Source: Janthinobacterium sp. 67
Lineage (GTDB): Bacteria > Pseudomonadota > Gammaproteobacteria > Burkholderiales > Burkholderiaceae_D
Assembly (NCBI RefSeq): GCF_002797895.1
Contig: NZ_PGES01000001.1
Location: 3,596,001-3,660,000, forward strand
Length of the DNA stretch: 64,000 nt
Direction of reading: 5' to 3'
The notes under the pieces were generated by a model. It was not told the origin of the DNA, made no database searches, and was given only the letters and a program-made list of their open reading frames with translations. The first letter of the stretch is position 1. Each line of letters starts with the position of its first letter. Below are positions 11,224-18,047 of this stretch, piece by piece. Position numbers and translations under genes: made by a program.

Positions 11224-11316
11224 GCCTGAGAAAATGCCCGGGGCGTTGTTGCCAGCCCCTCGCCGTACTAGCGTACTGTCTTCGGGGCGGTGCCTAGCCC
11301 TGGGCATTTTTCAGGC
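11224..11316. repeat. 93-bp nested palindrome downstream of gdhA
   Basis: Outer arms GCCTGAGAAAATGCCC and GGGCATTTTTCAGGC close on inner GGGC and AGCCCC/GGGGC blocks, with a central GTAC-TAGC-GTAC at 11265-11276. It begins 6 bp after the gdhA stop. The plus-strand T-tract beside the outer arm may let it act as terminator. Its ends (AATGCC) and centre (GTAC-N4-GTAC) match those of the palindrome upstream of gdhA. Confidence 0.7.
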
Positions 11317-11336
11317 GCCATTGGGTTGATGGCCTC

Positions 11337-11378
11337 AAAAAAAAATCCCGCCACACTTGCGTGTGAGCGGGATTTTTT
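11337..11378. terminator. Bidirectional terminator between gdhA and galE
   Basis: An A-tract, ATCCCGC, a CACAC-TTGC-GTGTG inner hairpin, then GCGGGAT and a T-tract form a symmetrical intrinsic terminator between convergent genes. It is suited to stopping transcripts from both gdhA and galE. Confidence 0.88.
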
Positions 11379-11396
11379 ATGGGCGCCAGCTTTGCT

Positions 11397-12416
11397 TCAA
11401 GCTGCGTAGCCTTGCGGGTTCTGGTGCTGCCAGCGCCAGTGGTCGCGGCACATGTCGTCGATGTTTTTCTGCGCTTGCCAGCCCAGCAATTGCTTCGCCT
11501 TGTCGGCCGAGGCGTAGCAGCTGGCGATGTCGCCGGGGCGGCGCGGCACGATCTCATACGGCACCTTGCGGCCGCTGGCGGCTTCGAACGCGCGCACGGT
11601 CTCGAGCACGCTGTAGCCGTGGCCCGTACCCAGGTTGACGGTAAAGCCGCCCTCGGTGGAGAACAGGCGGTTCAGCGCCGCCACATGGCCCAGCGCCAGG
11701 TCGACCACGTGGATGTAGTCGCGCACGCCCGTGCCGTCCGGCGTATCGTAGTCATTGCCAAAGACGGCCAGGCGCTCGCGGCGGCCCACGGCCACCTGGG
11801 CGATGAAAGGCATCAGATTGTTCGGGATGCCGGCCGGATCTTCACCGATCAAACCGCTGGCATGCGCGCCAACCGGGTTAAAGTAGCGCAGCACGCCAAC
11901 TTGCCATTGAGCATCAGCATGCACGAGGTCGGCCAGGATCTGCTCGACCATCAATTTCGAGCGGCCGTACGGGTTGGTCACGGACAGACGCGACGATTCC
12001 AGGATCGGCAAGGCTTCCGGATCGCCATACACGGTGGCCGACGAGCTGAACACAAAACGCTTCACGTTCGCCGCCGCCAGCACTTCCAGCAGCGCCACGG
12101 TGCCCGACACATTGTTATCCATATACATCAGCGGTTGGGCCACGGACTCGCCTACGGCCTTCAAGCCTGCGAAATGGATCACGGCATCGATGGCGTGCTC
12201 GCGCAAAATGGCGGCCATGGCCGTGCGGTCGCGCACGTCCGCTTCATAGAAGGGTACGCTTTTGCCAGAGATGCGCTCCACACGCGCCATCGCTTCGCGC
12301 GCGCTGTTGCACAGATTGTCCACTGCGACCACGTCAAAGCCAGCGGCCAGCAGTTCGACGCAGGTATGCGAGCCGATGAAACCGGACGCGCCTGTCACGA
12401 GTATCTTTTTGGTCAT
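11397..12416 (-). CDS. galE: UDP-glucose 4-epimerase GalE
   Basis: An extended short-chain dehydrogenase interconverting UDP-glucose and UDP-galactose, in the Leloir pathway and surface-glycan precursor supply. The Rossmann motif GASGFIGSH lies at the N-terminus, followed by FSSSATVYG and the catalytic NPYGRSK (Tyr and Lys of YxxxK). At 339 residues it is normal length. The open frame extends 18 codons upstream, but the ATG at 12416 gives the standard MTKKILVTG start. It ends at the shared bidirectional terminator. Confidence 0.95.
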   Translation of the reverse strand: MTKKILVTGASGFIGSHTCVELLAAGFDVVAVDNLCNSAREAMARVERISGKSVPFYEADVRDRTAMAAILREHAIDAVIHFAGLKAVGESVAQPLMYMDNNVSGTVALLEVLAAANVKRFVFSSSATVYGDPEALPILESSRLSVTNPYGRSKLMVEQILADLVHADAQWQVGVLRYFNPVGAHASGLIGEDPAGIPNNLMPFIAQVAVGRRERLAVFGNDYDTPDGTGVRDYIHVVDLALGHVAALNRLFSTEGGFTVNLGTGHGYSVLETVRAFEAASGRKVPYEIVPRRPGDIASCYASADKAKQLLGWQAQKNIDDMCRDHWRWQHQNPQGYAA

Positions 12417-12502
12417 AATGTCAATCAATGCAAAAAAGATAAGCCTACCTGAATTCACCCGGCCTGCCAAGCCGGCACGCCAAACGAATCACCGTTGGGC
12501 AT

Positions 12503-12533
12503 AAAAAAGCCTGCGGCGCGGTGGCGGCAGGCT
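12503..12533 (-). terminator. Intrinsic terminator after trmB
   Basis: On the minus strand AGCCTGCC pairs with GCAGGCT around a GC-rich loop and is followed by six T residues. It lies about 50 bp after the trmB stop and before galE. Confidence 0.85.
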
Positions 12534-12580
12534 GATTCTGTTCCAGTACACGGCGCCGACAAGCCCCAGCGCACTCGCGT

Positions 12581-13300
12581 CTATTTCTTGATGAACACCA
12601 AATCCCACACGCCATGGCCCAGCTTCAAGCCGCGGTTTTCAAACTTGGTCAGCGGACGGTACGCGGGCTGCGGCGCGTAACCGTCGGCGCTATTGCGCAG
12701 TTGCGGCTCGGCACCCAACACTTCCAGCATTTGCACCGCGTAATCTTCCCAATCGGTGGCGCAATGCAGATAGCCGCCCGGTGCCAGGCGATCGGTCAAT
12801 TGCTTGACGAACGGCGACTGGATCAAACGGCGCTTGTTGTGGCGCGCCTTGTGCCATGGATCAGGGAAAAACACGTGGATGCCGGCCAGCGAATTGGCTG
12901 GAATCATGTGCGTGAGCACTTCCACGGCATCGTGCTGCAGCAGACGCAGATTCGTCAGCGACTCTTCGCCGATCAACTTCAACAGGCTGCCGACGCCAGG
13001 CGTATGCACTTCGACGCCGATGAAATCCTTCTCCGGCATCGCCTTGGCGATATGCGCCGTCGTCGCGCCCATGCCAAAACCGATTTCCAGGATCACGGGC
13101 GCCTTGCGGCCAAACACCTGCTCGAAGTCCATGGGCTCCTTGGCGAAAGGCAACAGGAACTGCGGCCCCAGGGTCTCAAGCGCGCGCGCCTGCGCGACAG
13201 ACAGCCGTCCCGCGCGGGTCACGAAACTGCGGATGCGGTGTTCGGTCGGATCGTACATCATCGGCCGCACCGGGCCGTTTGCTGGGGTATCAGAAGACAT
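12581..13300 (-). CDS. trmB: tRNA (guanine-N7-)-methyltransferase TrmB
   Basis: The enzyme uses S-adenosylmethionine to form m7G46 in tRNA variable loops. Motif I appears as [14 protein letters not shown], and the family signature [14 protein letters not shown] is present further on. With the start at 13300 (MSSDTPANG) it has 239 residues, which is usual; an 11-codon longer frame is possible but lacks support. It lies just downstream of the original tRNA-Gly 3' end, now separated from the tRNA 5' part by the prophage. Confidence 0.95.
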   Translation of the reverse strand: MSSDTPANGPVRPMMYDPTEHRIRSFVTRAGRLSVAQARALETLGPQFLLPFAKEPMDFEQVFGRKAPVILEIGFGMGATTAHIAKAMPEKDFIGVEVHTPGVGSLLKLIGEESLTNLRLLQHDAVEVLTHMIPANSLAGIHVFFPDPWHKARHNKRRLIQSPFVKQLTDRLAPGGYLHCATDWEDYAVQMLEVLGAEPQLRNSADGYAPQPAYRPLTKFENRGLKLGHGVWDLVFIKK

Positions 13301-13353
13301 GGGAATGAAGAAAGTAGTGGCCGCGCCGCACAAGACCAGGCGCCAGCGAAAAA

Positions 13354-13400
13354 TGGAGCGGGTGAAGGGAATCGAACCCTCGTCGTAAGCTTGGGAAGCT
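13354..13400 (-). other. attL: attL: duplicated 3' half of tRNA-Gly(CCC)
   Basis: The 47-bp core begins TGGAGCGGGTGAAGGG and ends GGGAAGCT on the plus strand, identical to the anticodon-to-3'-CCA half of the tRNA at 48598-48671. Identity stops abruptly on both sides. As the integrase gene lies near the other copy, this one joins phage left-arm DNA to the original chromosomal DNA downstream of the tRNA (toward trmB). Confidence 0.95.
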
Positions 13401-13913
13401 CGACAAGGAACTCAACAGCCATGCGGGCTTGCGGCCCGTTTCTGCTCCGCGAATGTGACATTATAGCAGCCGTACAAGCGGCCATCCATGCGGTGTATTT
13501 TGGGCTTGTGGAGCAAACTATTCTGGAAAACAGTACCGATCCACGGACCGCATCGCTGATTTAACTGCTAGTGCCGGACGCGCGCCCTCGGCGCGCGGAT
13601 GTGCGCCGCAGTGAGCGCAGTGGTGTATTGCAAATAGCCAATCCTGACAAGACTTTCATGCACCATGCCAATCTTCGTACCTACTAAAATACCTACACAC
13701 GGACACCGGTGCAAAAATACTTAACGCATATCCTCACGCTGATTAACCTTGATCAGCACGAGGTCAGCTGGTTGAGCATATATGCGAGGAATTCAGGCGA
13801 CAGGTGTGCAGGTGGACTAGAGGGGGATTTCACTATGATAGCGGGATCAAACTCAGATGACTATTGTCATTTTTCTTCAGTATCCTTTACACGGTTCTCG
13901 ACGGCGCAACCAA
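13401..13913. other. Left attachment-arm region without a supported gene
   Basis: About 510 bp with only short, unconvincing frames. It holds a tandem TACCTAC pair at 13678-13684 and 13690-13696 (12-bp period), about 280 bp from the attL core, which could be integrase arm-type sites. A similar CCTACAA pair occurs near 15950-15970. No promoter or ribosome-binding site convinced me. Confidence 0.4.
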
Positions 13914-14147
13914 TTAATCACTTTTGAAATTTGACGGTGACGTTGTGTAAGTTCGCAAAGTTGTGAACTGAAACGATTGAACTCCTGCATTTGAAGCTCC
14001 TGCAGGTAAAGACTTTAATGCTCGCTCGACAACAGCAGAATTTGTTATCAATGTGGAAAGCTTAAGTTCAGTATCAGAAGAGAATTTGAATTCATACTTC
14101 TTCTTTTCACTGCCGTCGTTATGCGAAATGGTGATCAAATAATCCAT
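13914..14147 (-). CDS. Small hypothetical protein in prophage left arm
   Basis: A 77-residue protein preceded by AAAGGA seven bases before its ATG, good support for translation. The sequence begins MDYLITISHNDGSEKKKYEF, looks beta-rich at the start, and has no membrane segment. It lies downstream of the P63C-domain gene on the same strand with about 220 bp between them. Base composition is lower in GC than the phage core. I do not recognise a family; cargo of unknown function. Confidence 0.55.
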   Translation of the reverse strand: MDYLITISHNDGSEKKKYEFKFSSDTELKLSTLITNSAVVERALKSLPAGASNAGVQSFQFTTLRTYTTSPSNFKSD

Positions 14148-14367
14148 TAAAATCCTTTAAAAATACATTGACATCCTCAGGATTAATTCCCAAGAATTCT
14201 ATAAGCTGGATAGTTTATTTTTAACCAATATAACATATCTGGTTATCACTATCCAGCCACCACTTTTGGCAATTCGCTCCAGTTCATGGTGTACCGTGAA
14301 GGGACGCGAAAGTCAGGCCTACCAAATGTCCTGTTTTCACCACTCTGCACAGCCCATGCGGAAACGA

Positions 14368-15432
14368 TTAAAACCCCTCTCCACTATCCTCTGTGATTTC
14401 GAATGGCAGAAGCATCGTCTCGTTGTATGGTGGATGGATTCTGTCGATCTTTTGCTTGAAATCTCCCCAATTGTTACTCAGCTTCATTATCGTCGTAACA
14501 GAGGTTATTAAATCACGCAAACGTGGATCACCGATTTCCTGGGTTAAATTTTGATGCAACTTATGCTTGGGCCTGCCATTTTCGTTTTTTGCAACCTTAG
14601 CTTTCAACTCCTTCCAAACACCAGGAGCCAAGCGACGATAAATAATGTCATTTGTAAGGTGACCAAAATACTGCGGCCGACGCACGGAAGACGAGGGGAA
14701 CTCAAGCTTTCGGAGCCTAAAAATTTCCTCATAAAACGAAGGCGGAAACTTCTTTATCCACGGTTGCAATTCTTTAGCTACGAAAGCTTCCAGAATTTTT
14801 GAAAGCGCGTCCTTAGCCCTAACGTTTTGGTACCCTGTTGCCTCATCGACCAGCGCGATAATGCCGATGTGTGCAAGCGCCCTCATAAGAACTTCAGCTT
14901 TTTGAGCCTTGTCTAGTTGCTGAGCTTGAAGTGCACCAGCTTCACGTGCTTTAAGCCAAATATCGCAGACGGTCGGCAAAATTCTGGCGTCATAGCCAAT
15001 CACGATTCGATTGCCATCCACATACTCGATTGGCGCCAATAACCCGCTAGATATTTCGACTTCGATAAAGGGGGTAAGCTGTCGTGGTGCCAGGAAGATG
15101 GGCACAGGGGCCCCAGCGTCTTGGGACGCTTTTTTGAGTCGCTTAGACGCACCGCTGCGTGTCCCAAGTAAAGCCTCTGTTATGCCGCTTTCCGTCAATA
15201 CCCGACGGACCTCGCCTTTGCCTTCGCCCTCAATAATTGCACATGGTATGTTCAACCCAGCCAAGCAAAGATCATTCTGCTTCAGGACGACACTTGGAAG
15301 AGCACTCCTACGAGCAGCATTTTCCCAGCGAGTAGCAATAGCATTGGCAGAAATTTCTTTGCGCTTTTCAACACTCAAGCTTTCAGCCCGAGCAACTCCC
15401 CCTTTGGACCGACCTTTTGGACTCTCTTCCAT
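14368..15432 (-). CDS. P63C-domain protein
   Basis: A 354-residue protein. The C-terminal half (about 225-330) carries the phage P63C domain: KKFPPSFYEEIFRL, FGHLTNDIIYRRLAPGV, then KHKLHQNLTQEIGDPRLRDL and a SVTTIMKLSNNW tail. The N-terminus (KGRSKGGVARAESLS...ANAIATRW) resembles the short basic lead found in many members. A good AGGAG site precedes the ATG. The family is scattered through phages and mobile elements, with unknown biochemical role. Moderate GC content and its own upstream repeats suggest independent cargo between attL and cos. Confidence 0.85.
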   Translation of the reverse strand: MEESPKGRSKGGVARAESLSVEKRKEISANAIATRWENAARRSALPSVVLKQNDLCLAGLNIPCAIIEGEGKGEVRRVLTESGITEALLGTRSGASKRLKKASQDAGAPVPIFLAPRQLTPFIEVEISSGLLAPIEYVDGNRIVIGYDARILPTVCDIWLKAREAGALQAQQLDKAQKAEVLMRALAHIGIIALVDEATGYQNVRAKDALSKILEAFVAKELQPWIKKFPPSFYEEIFRLRKLEFPSSSVRRPQYFGHLTNDIIYRRLAPGVWKELKAKVAKNENGRPKHKLHQNLTQEIGDPRLRDLITSVTTIMKLSNNWGDFKQKIDRIHPPYNETMLLPFEITEDSGEGF

Positions 15433-15485
15433 GTTCCAGCTCCTGTTTTGATGATCTGGAGCAAATTATACCTGCAAAACATCTA

Positions 15486-15539
15486 ATGCAAGTATTTTAC
15501 TTACATAATTCCATATGCAAGCATTTCAATACGTAATTT
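15486..15539 (-). promoter_or_regulatory. Direct repeats upstream of the P63C gene
   Basis: ATGCAAGTATTTTACTTACATAAT (15486-15509) recurs 29 bp later as an imperfect copy starting ATGCAAGCATTTCAATACG. The first contains a perfect dyad AAGTA-TTT-TACTT. They lie 54 bp upstream of the P63C start, where a promoter and operator would be expected. Confidence 0.45.
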
Positions 15540-15852
15540 CAGGCCTATCAGAAGGCTTGGCGGATCATGCGCCTGTAGGGCCCCCACCCATTACGCGGGA
15601 GGCGGCACCGTCCTGGTGCCACCAAACTAGGCACAAGATTCGGGTCTGTCATTTCCCCACACGCTGATGTGTTCGGCGTTTTAAAAGCCAGCTCAGCCGA
15701 GAACCTACTTAGAGCCATGCATGCCCCTTGGCGCGCGGAGCTGCCAAGCAGCGACAGCAAGGAGATGATTCGGGGCAGTCTGGGTCCGTAAGCCCAGCTC
15801 TTCGAATCTCACCCGCAGAACGCGCAGGCGCACCGCTCGCTTCCGCCAGGCA

Positions 15853-15886
15853 ATAAAAAACCGCCTGAAGGCGGTTTCTTTATTTT
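15853..15886. terminator. Bidirectional intrinsic terminator
   Basis: A-tract, ACCGCC-TGAA-GGCGGT, then a T-rich tract form a compact symmetrical terminator. It lies downstream of the tRNA-like tail on the plus strand and downstream of the 73-residue minus-strand gene, and could serve either strand. Confidence 0.82.
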
Positions 15887-15992
15887 ACGGAAGCGGTGTA
15901 ATGCGAATACCGATCTTAAATGCGGTTTGCAGCCATTATGCTGGTTCGCACCTACAAATGTGCCTACAACAATCAGACCTATCCTCGCAATA

Positions 15993-16214
15993 TCATAAGA
16001 CTGTTTTAAGGACCTTTAGAATGCTACCGTCCAGATTTGGGACCCCAATCTGAAGCAAGCGAGCGTTCTCCGTATCAAGGTGAGTTACCAATTCACCGAT
16101 CTGCTCTTTGGACAATTGGTGTCTAATCAACGTACCAAGGGCAGCCTCAAGCAAAGCTATACGGCCGACTGCAATCTTAAGTTGTTTTTCCACTTCAAGC
16201 ATACTATCTGACAT
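15993..16214 (-). CDS. Small helical hypothetical protein
   Basis: A 73-residue protein starting MSDSMLEVEKQLKIAV. The ATG at 16214 is chosen because AGGAGA sits at ideal spacing upstream; a longer frame to 16286 lacks such a site. The sequence is almost wholly alpha-helical with heptad-like leucine spacing, consistent with a small coiled-coil or oligomeric protein. It ends about 100 bp before the bidirectional terminator. I cannot assign a family. Confidence 0.6.
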   Translation of the reverse strand: MSDSMLEVEKQLKIAVGRIALLEAALGTLIRHQLSKEQIGELVTHLDTENARLLQIGVPNLDGSILKVLKTVL

Positions 16215-16423
16215 ATTGTCTCCTGAAATTAGTCTTCGCCCGGTCACCGCGGAATTCGAAGGCCCTTGAAATATAGTTGATCCCATGAAGGGGATAGTAA
16301 TGGATTTACACTAACAAACCGATTGTAGGCGGCATCTTCAGCGGTGACAAGCATGCGCGAGGCCTTACGTATTAAAAGCAGGTCCTTAACAGGTTATTGC
16401 AACCACGATATAGCCCCGCCAGG

Positions 16424-16500
16424 GCGTCAAAATTCACATTCCCATAGGAGTGCACCGCACACGAAAAACACCTCCAAAGTGCGTCAAAATGCGTCAAATC
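16424..16500 (+). repeat. Three GCGTCAAA repeats near putative cos
   Basis: GCGTCAAAA starts at 16424 and GCGTCAAAAT and GCGTCAAATC lie head-to-tail at 16481-16500. Short direct repeats about 100-170 bp from cos could be terminase-recognition elements. Function is inferred from place. Confidence 0.4.
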
Positions 16501-16592
16501 GCATACCCCTCTTCGCCCCGCCGCGCCAGTCCTCATGCGCCTTCGGCCATGGCGCAAATTTGAGTCAAAAGAGCCCTAACTAGCGGGCAGGT

Positions 16593-16622
16593 GTGGAGGG
16601 GGGACAACTGCGCGCGCCGGGC
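16593..16622 (+). other. cos: Putative cos site
   Basis: TGTGGAGGGGGGACAACTGC followed by GCGCGCCGGG recalls the purine-rich cohesive-end core of P2-family phages, a GGCGAGG...GGGAAAGCAC-type sequence followed by TGCGCGC. It lies between the Q-P packaging genes and the end of the phage map, where P2 has cos. The exact nick positions cannot be read from sequence. Confidence 0.5.
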
Positions 16623-16770
16623 AGAAATGGGGCTTTTTCTTGCTTCAATGACAATGCCAATCGTCGGGACGTGAAAAAGCCGCCTCATGGGCGGCTTGTG
16701 CGGTGGCTGGGGCGCTCTGGCGCGGCTGGGCTGTCGCGGCCCGGCCCTGCCGGTCAGCGCGGCGTGGCGG

Positions 16771-16986
16771 TCATGCTGGACGGCCGGCGCGCGCCTTCGC
16801 CGCCTGCTCCTTCTCGTAGTCGTCGCGGCAATCGACGTTGCAGAACGGCAGGCCGGGCGCCAGCGGCTCGTCGCAGTAGTGGCAGGCGCCGTGCGCCACC
16901 AGGGCGGGCCGTCCGCGCACGGCGGCCAGGCCGCGCGCCACCTCGGCAAAGATGATCTTGTCGGTGTTGTCCACGTGGTCGCTCAT
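16771..16986 (-). CDS. Small zinc-ribbon-like phage protein
   Basis: A 71-residue protein with a single Zn-ribbon-like arrangement, CHYCDEPLAPGLPFCNVDC, followed by an acidic and basic helix. The four cysteines and a nearby histidine support metal binding. It overlaps the end of gene Q by four bases (ATGA) and so is translationally coupled with portal expression. Similar small zinc proteins accompany Q in P2-like phages of Burkholderiales; function unknown. Its frame also contains a shadow in another frame, which I disregard. Confidence 0.7.
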   Translation of the reverse strand: MSDHVDNTDKIIFAEVARGLAAVRGRPALVAHGACHYCDEPLAPGLPFCNVDCRDDYEKEQAAKARAGRPA

Positions 16987-18047
16987 TGCGCAGTCTCCTT
17001 GCCCAGGCCCAAGTCATACGGGGCGAACTTCACCACTTCCACGCCGGCCCACTCGTTGATCGCCATGAACTGTGACTGCAGCGGCACCAGCTCGTTGCGG
17101 GCGAAGACGCGCGCGGCGGGTTCCACGGCGCCGAAGCCGCCGGCATTGTTTGGCAGGATGCCCATCAGCTGCGGCGGCACGCGATGCGCGGCCAGCTGGT
17201 CGTCGCGTGTCACGCTCTTGATGCTGAAAAACTCGTCCTTGGCGGCCACGTCCGACACAGGCAGAATCTGGATGCCATCCTTCTTGCCGTTCGGTGCGTA
17301 CATGAACAGGTTGCGGAAGTTGCCCGGCCCCTTGCTGTCGCGCATGGCCTGGCGCAGGTTGTCCACGTCCTGCGTGTTCGCCGCGGCATCCGTCATGTAA
17401 AACACGAAGCCGGCATGCGAGCCGTTCTTGTAGTATTTGCGGCGGAACAGTGTGGCCGCCTCGTTGAGCCAGGCCGATTGCAGCGCGCTCAGGTACTGCG
17501 GCACGCCGTACAGCTCCTGATTCACGTCCGGTTCCATCAAATGGAACACGCGGCCCGTTTCGAACTGGTGCGCCGTGCCGTGATTGGTCACGAAAAAATA
17601 CGTGTCCCAGTCGATGCCGCGGCGCATGTACTTGGCCAGCGCGTGCGCGAAGCTCAAAGGGCGCCCGCTGCGGCTGGGACGGTCTTCCAGGTAGCAGTTG
17701 CCGAACGTCAGGAAGTCGAGCGCCAGGCGCTTGAAGGCGTCGCGCGACAAATACTTGCTGGGCATCAGGGTGGACGCCAGCACGTTGGCCTTGAAGTGGA
17801 TCGCGCTGCTGTGGTGCACGCCGGCATTGAAGGACTTGGCCAGGCCCGCCAGGTTGACGGGCGGCTCATACCAGTGGCCGTTCTTCCAGCATTCGAAGCA
17901 GTCGAGAATGTCGGCGTGCTCGAGCACGGGCGTCGGGTCGCCGAAGGAAAACGCCTGGATGCCGGCGGCGGCGGGCGCCGGGGCTGCGGCCGTATCTGCG
18001 CCAGGTGCAGAGCGCGCGCAGGCGCGCTGATGTCGTGCTTTGCTCAA
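16983..18047 (-). CDS. Q: Portal protein (P2 gpQ-like)
   Basis: A 354-residue portal-vertex protein forming the DNA gateway at one capsid corner. Characteristic blocks are FSFGDPTPV near the start, FGNCYLEDR, HLMEPDVNQELYGVPQYLSALQSAWLNEAATLFRRKYYKNG and VPPQLMGILPNNAGGFG. Length is normal for gpQ (about 340-350). It is encoded leftward and overlaps the P gene stop by ATGA, forming the Q-P packaging operon that runs opposite to the O-N-M cluster as in P2. Confidence 0.96.
   Translation of the reverse strand: MSKARHQRACARSAPGADTAAAPAPAAAGIQAFSFGDPTPVLEHADILDCFECWKNGHWYEPPVNLAGLAKSFNAGVHHSSAIHFKANVLASTLMPSKYLSRDAFKRLALDFLTFGNCYLEDRPSRSGRPLSFAHALAKYMRRGIDWDTYFFVTNHGTAHQFETGRVFHLMEPDVNQELYGVPQYLSALQSAWLNEAATLFRRKYYKNGSHAGFVFYMTDAAANTQDVDNLRQAMRDSKGPGNFRNLFMYAPNGKKDGIQILPVSDVAAKDEFFSIKSVTRDDQLAAHRVPPQLMGILPNNAGGFGAVEPAARVFARNELVPLQSQFMAINEWAGVEVVKFAPYDLGLGKETAQ

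Larger units (their letters stand above)
15433..15992. other. Intergenic stretch with repeats, terminator and tRNA-like tail
   Basis: Between two leftward genes this stretch holds the direct repeats at 15486-15539, a poorly supported 70-codon minus-strand frame (15548-15760), a tail at 15796-15837 containing TTCGAATCTCACCCGC and TCCGCCA that looks like the 3' end of a tRNA, and a bidirectional terminator at 15853-15886. The tRNA-like tail might be a scar of another integration event; no full cloverleaf can be folded. Confidence 0.35.
16215..16770. other. Non-coding cos-proximal region
   Basis: About 555 bp between the small helical protein and the packaging genes contains no supported gene. 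It holds three GCGTCAAA repeats (16424-16500) and a G-rich segment at about 16593-16622 like the cohesive-end site of P2-type phages, in the position expected for cos, beyond the Q end of the packaging cluster. Confidence 0.5.

Noticed and set aside
13709..13927. 72-codon plus-strand frame in the left arm
   Set aside because: No ribosome-binding site, no recognisable fold and overlap with the better-supported minus-strand gene at 13914.
15548..15760. 70-codon minus-strand frame
   Set aside because: No convincing start signal and unusual composition; a resemblance to small phage Ash/Icd-type proteins was too weak to keep.
16424..16500. Possible CRISPR-like array of GCGTCAAA units
   Set aside because: Repeats are only 8-10 bp, two are directly adjacent without spacers, and no cas genes are present.
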